In this document: positions 56,948-64,000 of the stretch, one piece after another
Numbering within the stretch: position 1 is the stretch's first letter
Layout: each line of letters starts with the position of its first letter
NCBI GenBank assembly: GCA_023079485.1
Contig: CM041090.1
Coordinates: 3,226,553 to 3,290,552, forward strand
Source: Archilochus colubris
Taxonomy: Eukaryota > Chordata > Aves > Apodiformes > Trochilidae
Length of the DNA stretch: 64,000 nt
Direction: 5' to 3'
The notes under the pieces: generated by a model
What the model saw: only the letters and a program-made list of their open reading frames with translations
The model's database searches: none
Told to the model about the DNA's origin: nothing
Made by a program: the position numbers and the translations under genes

Positions 56948-58756
56948 TAGGACTTCTGTGGTGCAGAAGCAAATTTTATTGCTTGGAGAAGAAGCATGAG
57001 TCCTGTGAGTGCCTGTGTGCCTGGGATGCAGGAAATGTCCTGGCTAGCCCAAAAGGCACTCTCCCTGATTAATGCAAATTTATTCATCTGCCTTTTTTCC
57101 CCCTCTTTGTGTGTGCCTAGACTGCGCATCTGCTCATATCATGACAGACTAGGGGAGAAGAGGAGCTCTTTGTTGGTTTTGTTTTGTTTTGTTTTAAATA
57201 AAATGGAAGGAAAAAAAGAATAATTTGGTGCTGGGGTGTCCTGCAGCAGCTGTGCTCAGGCTGGGGCTGCAAATGAAGGTGCTGAATAGGTCATGAACTT
57301 TCTTTTGGGGTGCCGGAGTGGCACATCCCTGTTTGTTTCATCTCCCATTTGGTGTCTGTGGGTATGTTGGTAATTTGTAAGCTGTGGTACTGGACTGGAG
57401 ATAAAGAAATAATGTTGCTGGAGATGTAGTTCCCCTTCTTTTGAGGGCTAGTCCATCAAAAATGGCTTTAAAATCACTGTCTGAGTGGGATACAGGTGGA
57501 TGCTGTGCTCGTGTGGGACTGAATCTCCCAAACTGTAAATCCTTACTTTTACCCTTTGAGTTCTGAAAGAGATGGAGCTGGAGGATTCTTGCGAATAAAA
57601 GGCATCAGCTTCCTGCAGGGCTTGGGAGAGAAAATTGTCAGGTGTCTGGGGGCATAGTTAGACAGAAAATCTGGGGAGGTTTGAGGCTGTAGTGGGGAGA
57701 GGTGCTGAGCAGCCTTGTTTTGCTGTGCTGATCTGTACTGGGTGGTGTGGTGAGTACAGAGCCTGTCCCAGGGTTACTTTAGGGTAACTAATAATAGGGT
57801 TAATAGGGTTTCTCTGAGCCCCTGCCACTCCTCAGCTCTGAGACATGGGAGGTGAAGTACAGGGCCACATCAGATGTCCTGTAAAACCGACCTTATTTAT
57901 CCTGCTTGTTTGAAAGGCTCTTCTGGTTTTTTTAAGTTGCCCTTTTCCAGTAGCAGCTGTTGATTTATTTGTTGGATTTGGGTGGGGGATTTTTTGTGTG
58001 TGTTTGTGTGTGTTTGGGTTTTATTTTTCCATCTAATGTTTCCTTGTAGAAATGGTCTGCAAGACAGATGGCCCACTGGGCTTCTGGGACTGTCTCCCAG
58101 TAACACACCTGTCTAAGGCAGCTGGGAAATGAAGAGGAATTCTCCTCTTTTAATGCCCTTAAATTAAAAAACAACACTTGATCCCAATGCATCTTCCTTC
58201 TCTCCATCCTCCCAGTTGGGGAATTGGTTTTCCAGCTCCCTGGAAAACTTAACTGCTGGGTGGTGGCCATCTGGGGTGAAGTCCCAGCTGGTACCAACTG
58301 GGTCTCTGCTTGCTCCCCACCCCCACTGTGGGACAGGGAGGAGAAAATCCACCTAAAAGGCTCATAAATGGAGATGAGCATAGGGAGGTTTTCATTCCCC
58401 AGTGACAGTGATGGGGAAAAAAAAAACCAGACAAACTCAACTTGGGAAGGACAAAAAACTAATTAAATCTAGAAAGAGAAAGAGAAAACATTACTGCTCC
58501 CCATTGCCACTGCCACATCCACTGGTAGAGTCTCAGGCAGGTTTGTTTTCCATCCTGGTCCTCTCAAAGCAGGACACTAAGCCAGGAGGGAAGGTTTGGG
58601 GTGATGGATTGCTGTGGTCAGCCCCACTGAGAGCCTTAGAGGTGGGGAGGACAGTGATGGAAGGGATGGATTTGTATGGGATTAATACAGATGGGGGTTT
58701 CTGGAGCAGTAGGTTGTACCTGGTGGCTTTCAGCAAGGGATATGGGCTACCTGAGG
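56948..58756. other. Gene-free stretch, nothing recognised
   Basis: No gene recognised. A TAGGGTTA-like cluster lies at about 57768-57812 and a (TG)n-like patch at 57995-58018. Confidence 0.5.
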
Positions 58757-58890
58757 AATCAGAGGATGTTTTGGGTTGGAAGGGAGGTCATCGAGTCCAA
58801 CTCCCTGCCAGAGCAGGATCATCCAGGGCAGCCCAGACAGAGCACATCCAGAACACATCTTCAGAGTAAAGAAGTTTCTTCTCATGTTGA
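58757..58890 (-). repeat. CR1 LINE 3' fragment, decayed
   Basis: GAATCAGAGGATGTTTTGGG at 58757, then TTGGAAGGGAGGTCATCGAG and GTCCAACTCCCTGCCAGAGC, then 'AAGTTTCTTCTCATGTT'. This is an older CR1 type on the minus strand. Confidence 0.8.
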
Positions 58891-60656
58891 GGTAGAACTT
58901 AGGGATAAAGGCACTGAAGTTCCAGCTGAGGGACAGGGATGAAAGGAGGCTCAGGGATGCTCACAGCATCATCCCTGCAGCAAGGCAACACTTCCAGCTT
59001 AGTTTTCATGTGCTCTTTGAGAGGAGATGGGAGTGTGGATATAAGGCTTTCTTCTCCTCCCTTTTTCCATGCAATCAGGACAGCATGGCCAGGCTTGGTC
59101 CTGGGAGGTGTTTGTGCACCCAGGCTGGCAGGAGCATGGGCACTGTGTACAATTATAGCTCCTGGCTGAGAAACCAGGAGAGCAAGAGGGTTTTTTCTCC
59201 CTCTCTGGGGAAACTGAGCACTTTGCAGCTTCTGGATGCTGTATGACACATCCTGGGATAGGGAAAGGAACCTTCTCGTGCTTCCTGCAAAAGAGAAATG
59301 GAAACCTATGGACTACAAAATCCTTGAGCTGGGCTATACCTTCCAGACAGTGTGGCTTGGCTCCTGATGATGCTTTTTTGGGGGGTCAGGGTGTTTCTGT
59401 GGCCACAGTGCCAGGGGGACAATGGGGAAAAGAGCCTGTGAGGATGGGGGGTACAGGGGCTGAGCCTGCCCAGAGCATGGAACCCTAATGCAGTGAGAGA
59501 AGAATTCATGATGTGTGGGAAAGGCTGAGCAGGTTTTGGATGTTCTTTGCTGCCTGCAGGGGTAACAGGGTAAGTAACAGGGTAATTAACTCTTAAAGCA
59601 GGTATGTTGTGCCCTGCTGAGCAGAGATGCTCAGGCCATATGGATTTTCTGAGTGGCTGCTGGAGCTGCATCAAGGCACAGGGTGTCTGTCACCTCCTTG
59701 GTGGCTCCAGGATCAGCTCAGCACCCATCCCAAACAGCACAGGGGGGCTGTGTCTGGCCATGGGGCATGGATAACCTGCAGCTTTGGAGGTGCCTGAGGG
59801 GACTATTCATCCATCCCAGGGGGTTTGGCTTTGGAGGTTGTCTGCATGAGATGGCCCAGTGAAGGTTCCTTCTGAGCCTTCTGAGCGAGGGCTTTTGCTT
59901 TGCCTCTTATTTAGGTATAGGGGCTGCTCTGGTTTGTAGGTTCCTTTTAGGGAGGACATGGGGTCCCTGTGCCTGTTAAGGCAGCAACAGGGCTGTGGCA
60001 GAGCTGGGAATGAACGTCTGGCAGGAGAGAATTCCTTCTGGGGGTGCAAAGAGCTTTCTGTGCTGATGGGGCTGGTGGTGATGTGGGAAGGGAGTCCCGT
60101 GTACCTGGCTGGTAAAAAGGTGAGAAATCTAAAGTTGTTTGGGTGTACAGAGCGTGCCAGACTGAGCAGGAGTGACAGCCACGTTGTGCTGCTGGGGTGC
60201 CTGGGTGATAATTGTTTTTACTGCCTCAGCATCAGGTTATTTTGATCAAGTTTCACTGGATGCAGGTCCCTGAGGCTGCCGGACCTGCAGAAACTTCTCT
60301 ACCAGCATCTCTTTCCTCTAGGATGGGGAACTTCTGCCCCTCAGCCAGCCCAGGGGTGGCAGCATATTCCTCCCAGCAAAAAAAAATGCAAATTTATTTG
60401 TTGTTTTAAGATGTGTTGCTAGCCCAGATTGTGCAGCTGGCATGGAAGAAATCCAAAGGGGCACAGGGATATTGATGTGATGTTGCAGCAGGTCCTTGTT
60501 GTATGGATTTCTGTTCTGGATAGAAATCAAGGCAGGGATTTGGGATGTGCAGTTACAGAAAGCTGTACCTTGGTAGGATACATGGGGACATGGGATGTGA
60601 GGATTTTTCTATCTGGGTCTGCTCCACGATGGGTTTCCTGGGGAAACTTGTGTTTG
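58891..60656. other. Gene-free stretch, nothing recognised
   Basis: No gene recognised. AGGGTAA words repeat three times at about 59558-59585 (GGGTAACAGGGTAAGTAACA). Confidence 0.5.
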
Positions 60657-60661
60657 GGGAT

Positions 60662-61471
60662 TGTCCTAGTTTGGGCCAGGATAAAGGTGATTTTCTGTCT
60701 TGTACTTTTGCTTTCAGCTCAGTCTCTTGTAAGTAGCTGCACTTGCTGAAATTAACAGCAAGTTTCTCAGTCAGTGTCTGCTCCTAGGACTGATAACACT
60801 CGATGTTTATAGTTACTGCTAGAGACTGGTGTGCAGAGCCAAGGGCACTGCTCAGCTCTGAGGAACATTTTACCGTCCAGGAGGATACAGAGGTCCCACC
60901 TGAGCCCTCCTTTGGGGAGGAACAGACAAGATAGATGCCAGAATTGACCAAACAGAGTATTCCATCCCATATACGTCACACTCAGTATAAATTTGAGGCA
61001 TCACGAGGGCCGAGCCAGATCCTTTCCGGATTTCCAGACTTCTGGATTTCCTGATTTCCCTTCTTCCCTTCCTTCACCCGGCATCCTGGAAGGATCCCGT
61101 CCGTTCATCTGCCTGTGGTCCTGATCCATCCCAGCCCATATCTGTGTGTTCCTGCCTCCGGTTCCCGACTGCTGCCGACTCCAGGATTCCAGCCTGGACT
61201 TTCCCAGGGCTGCCCTGCAGCCTCGGTGGTGACGTGAGAGTTATTGGGGGAGAGGGGGGAGGAATGTGGTTTCCATTTTCCTGTATATTTGTATATATTT
61301 AGTAATTTTTCCTATTTATCATTACTGTTCATTAAAGTTGTGTAGTTTAGTTTCCAACCCATCAGTCTCTCTCCCTTATTCTCTCTCCTTTCTTTATCAA
61401 GGAGGAGAGAGAGATTAATAGAGAGCAGCTGTTATTCGGTTTAATTGCCGGGCCAGTGTTAAACCGTGACC
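60662..61471 (+). mobile_element. Solo LTR-A, plus strand
   Basis: An 810-bp LTR from TGTCCTAG to CCGTGACC, with a 5-bp target duplication GGGAT at 60657-60661 and 61472-61476. The last base of the LTR is C instead of the A of the usual CA end, a point mutation after insertion. TATA box TATAAAT at 60986-60992; poly(A) signal ATTAAA at 61331-61336. Same orientation and near-identical layout to the copy at 10995. No internal viral sequence. Confidence 0.93.
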
Positions 61472-61476
61472 GGGAT

Positions 61477-63734
61477 CCTATCCATGCAGCCTAAGGTACT
61501 TGGTGGCTTCCAGGTGTGTTGTTGGGTTAGCCACAGGGGATTTGCCTCCTCTCTCAGGATCTTGGGGTCTTGAAGTGTCTGAGGTTGTTGTCACAGTCCG
61601 TAAGTATTATTTTATATTTTGTTTGTGAGGAAATATTATCCACTGCCCATATACATCCTGCAGATTGCCAGAGTAACCAGCTTTGTGGTTTAAATTAATT
61701 ATGATGGTTTATTCCAGGGAAAATAACACTGAAAAGAGTCTTAGGAAGGGGTTAATAGTGGGAGAAAACCACAGAGAAATAAGTCTTTAAACTGATTTAG
61801 AGTTCTTTTCACCTCACCACCAGTGCCACCATCTCTTCTCACTGGTTTCACTGGTCCCTTGTCGCTGCTGCTTGATGCTTTTTGCCTCTCTTTTCACCTC
61901 TGCTGTTTGCTTCTGGTGTGCTGGTTCTTTTTTTTTCTCTGAATTTTTATAGTAAAAAGTTCCTTCTTCTCATCACCCATTACCAGAGGTTGCAAACTGG
62001 TATCTTTGGGCCTTCCCTTTGTCTTCAGGTTTTCCCAGAATTCTTGAGTTCTTGTATTTGAGACCAATTTGCATTTCCTGTCTGGCAGCTTTGTCAGGAC
62101 CCTTTCTGATTTGCACTTTATCTTTTTAGCCCTGACATAGGAGAGGGGGGTGGGGGGTTTGTTGATGAGATTTGCCTGAAGGGTTTGCTGATAGAAATAA
62201 CTTGGACACATTTTTAAACAGAGCAAACCACTCCAGTGCTGCCTCATGCTCCCTTGGATGTAGTTTTGCTGACTGAAGAGGCAATTTTAAAATTTTCAGT
62301 GTATCCACATGACATTCCACCCCGTGGCTCTTGACTCACCATTCATATTCATATCCCATTTCGTGTGGTTATTTTCTATTTGCTCTGTGGCTGAGTGTTC
62401 CCTTCCCCCAGCTTTCCCACTACATATCCAGGTTCTTTCCTGGCTCAAAAATCAATAAATTTAATGTTAGTGTCTGTTTTACCACACATTTATCACAGTT
62501 GTTTACTGACAGCTTCTCTGCATGATCAGGAGCAAACTGAGCCTTCAGATGAGAGGGAAACAAAATCTTGGATCCCAATCAGGTAGGCAGCAGCTTGATG
62601 TTTGCCAGAGCCAAGGATCACCTGTGGATCCTATCCCAAATCTCCTGGGGTTTCCAAAGTGAAGATGGCAAGGCTGTTGTAAGATGAGATTGTGAAACAT
62701 CAGGATAAGGAACCTTGTAGGTAAGAAGAAGGTAAAAGTGCTGGAAAGTCATGTGTGGAAAGTTATCTTTCCCTTTTTTTGGCTGCTCTTGCTCTTCTTT
62801 GTCTGCCCCTGACCTCTCCATCCCCCTTTTCTCTGCCCATGTGTTTTGCCCCAGGCTTTCTCCCTGCCTCTGGAGCCAAGTGGATATGGGGTCCAGAGCA
62901 GCTGCTATGGACCTGGCACTGTCCCCACTGGCAAAGAGAAAAACAGAGCCTGGAAAAACAGCAAGAAGAGCTGGATAAATGAGTTATGGCTACTGAGGTT
63001 TGCAAGGGAAAATGGTCTGGGCATCAGCCCAGCTGTAAGAGCCTTGCACAGCACAGCTGCCATGCTGAGTGTCCCCTTCATGTCCTCAAATCTGTCCCCA
63101 CCTTGTGCTGCTGCAGAGCTGGAGAATTGTCCTGGGCTTTGCCAGGATGCTCCAGGGGAACTCCAGTATTGTAAAGGGACATTGCTGCAGCTTCAGACAG
63201 ACAGATGAGTGGTTCTTGAGCTCTTGTCCCTGAAAGATGCTTAGGCATGGCAAGAGCCTTGTTTGGCTGCTTCAAAGGACTCCCCTGCACCTTCTTGCTT
63301 AACTCTTAGGCATAGCAACTCAAAGTGGGCTCAAGATGTGGAGTTATACTGACTTGGGAAATCTGAAAAACAGGATAGCAGGAGATACTCTCTCCCTGGG
63401 CTGGATGTGGTAGAGCTGAGCAACCCTGTGGCCAGCGTAAACATATAAATGTTTCACTCGTGGTCCTGGCCTGACTTCTTTTTATTTTCTCCTCCTCTGC
63501 TTGAAGACTGGAAGTGCCCTCAAGCTCTCCATGCGAGAGGTATCATAGTGTCACCTCTTTAATTGGAGCACCACTGGGGGTGGCAGTGCCACCCAAATAA
63601 CGTGCAGCTTAGCAGGAGGCAGCATCCCAGTCCCCAGGGCACCCTGGGGAGCCCTTCCTCACATGTGGGAAGGGTAGCGCCCATCAGCTGCTCAGCAGCA
63701 GCTTGCTGAAGCTGTAGGCAGTCATTGCAATTAA
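61477..63734. other. Gene-free stretch, nothing recognised
   Basis: No gene, RNA gene or named repeat recognised. Open frames up to 120 codons show no family features. Confidence 0.5.
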
Positions 63735-64000
63735 CAAATTTGCAGATGACTAACTTGGGGGGGAGTGTGGATCAGCTGGAAGGCAGGAGGGCTCTGCAGA
63801 GGGACCTGGATAGACTGGAGAGTTGGGCTGATTCCAACGGGATGAGGTTCAACACAAGAACCCCATGGGGAGCTCCAGGCTGGGCACAGAGAGGCAGAAA
63901 GGGACCTGGGAGTCTGGATTGACAGGAAGCTGAACATGAGCCAGCAGTGTGCCCAGGTGGCCAAGAAGGCCAATGGCATCCTGGGCTGGATCAGGAACAG
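63735..64000 (+). repeat. CR1 LINE, runs off the window end
   Basis: Begins at AAATTTGCAGATGAC, the catalytic box. A 4-5 base loss directly after it breaks the frame ('ACTAACTTGGGGGG'). About 17 bases are missing at 63855-63862, where other copies read GCCAAGTGCCGGGTCCTGCAC. It shares the 16-base deletion after the GTEW-type codons with the copies at 6301 and 15481. The 3' part lies outside the window. Confidence 0.93.

Overview
This window reads as vertebrate nuclear DNA from a bird, probably a songbird. The evidence is at least 27 fragments of the avian LINE CR1, most ending in the diagnostic ATTCTATG-type 3' tail. There are also endogenous-retrovirus LTRs with a TATA box and poly(A) signal, long microsatellites, and one sharp CpG island in otherwise moderate-GC DNA. 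No protein-coding exon of a host gene could be recognised. The passerine assignment is inference; the avian assignment rests on the CR1 sequences.

Layout. Positions 1-9000 are gene-poor DNA with CR1 pieces at 31, 2837 and 6301. From 9041 a CR1 3' end runs directly into a 650-bp pyrimidine microsatellite. A complete solo LTR (LTR-A) lies at 10995-11782. Long CR1 copies lie at 12787 (+) and 15481 (-). A 1.1-kb purine tract (17226-18326) and a 0.3-kb purine tract (21345-21664) begin from the same short flanking sequence. Between 20.0 and 25.0 kb lie a composite CR1 block, a head-to-head CR1 palindrome and another CR1. At 28084-28654 a truncated LTR-A copy carries a copy of an entire tRNA-Lys primer. 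From 31 to 42 kb there are CR1 fragments, a short solo LTR (LTR-B, 36324) and an inverted second copy of the composite CR1 block (38501). At 43029-45084 lies a complete small non-autonomous LTR-B element with a solo LTR-A nested in its 3' LTR. A CpG island with a probable non-coding first exon and splice donor lies at about 46640-47430, presumably the start of a plus-strand gene running right. The DNA from 47.4 to 64 kb looks like intron or intergenic sequence. It holds further CR1 copies (including one with a 337-codon open frame at 55839-56947) and a third full LTR-A copy (60662-61471).

Main discoveries: (1) an integrated full-length reverse copy of tRNA-Lys(CTT), with CCA, between an LTR end and a second LTR-terminus fragment; (2) a 2-kb gene-less LTR retrotransposon with perfect 6-bp target duplication, primer-site candidate, polypurine tract and internal repeats, plus a solo LTR lacking an internal duplication; (3) a CR1 lineage whose copies share the same frameshift, small deletion and stop loss, suggesting spread from a defective source; (4) two purine microsatellites seeded by one short repeat tail; (5) an inverted pair of identical composite CR1 blocks. 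Coordinates of repeat edges are by eye; those with target duplications are exact to the base.
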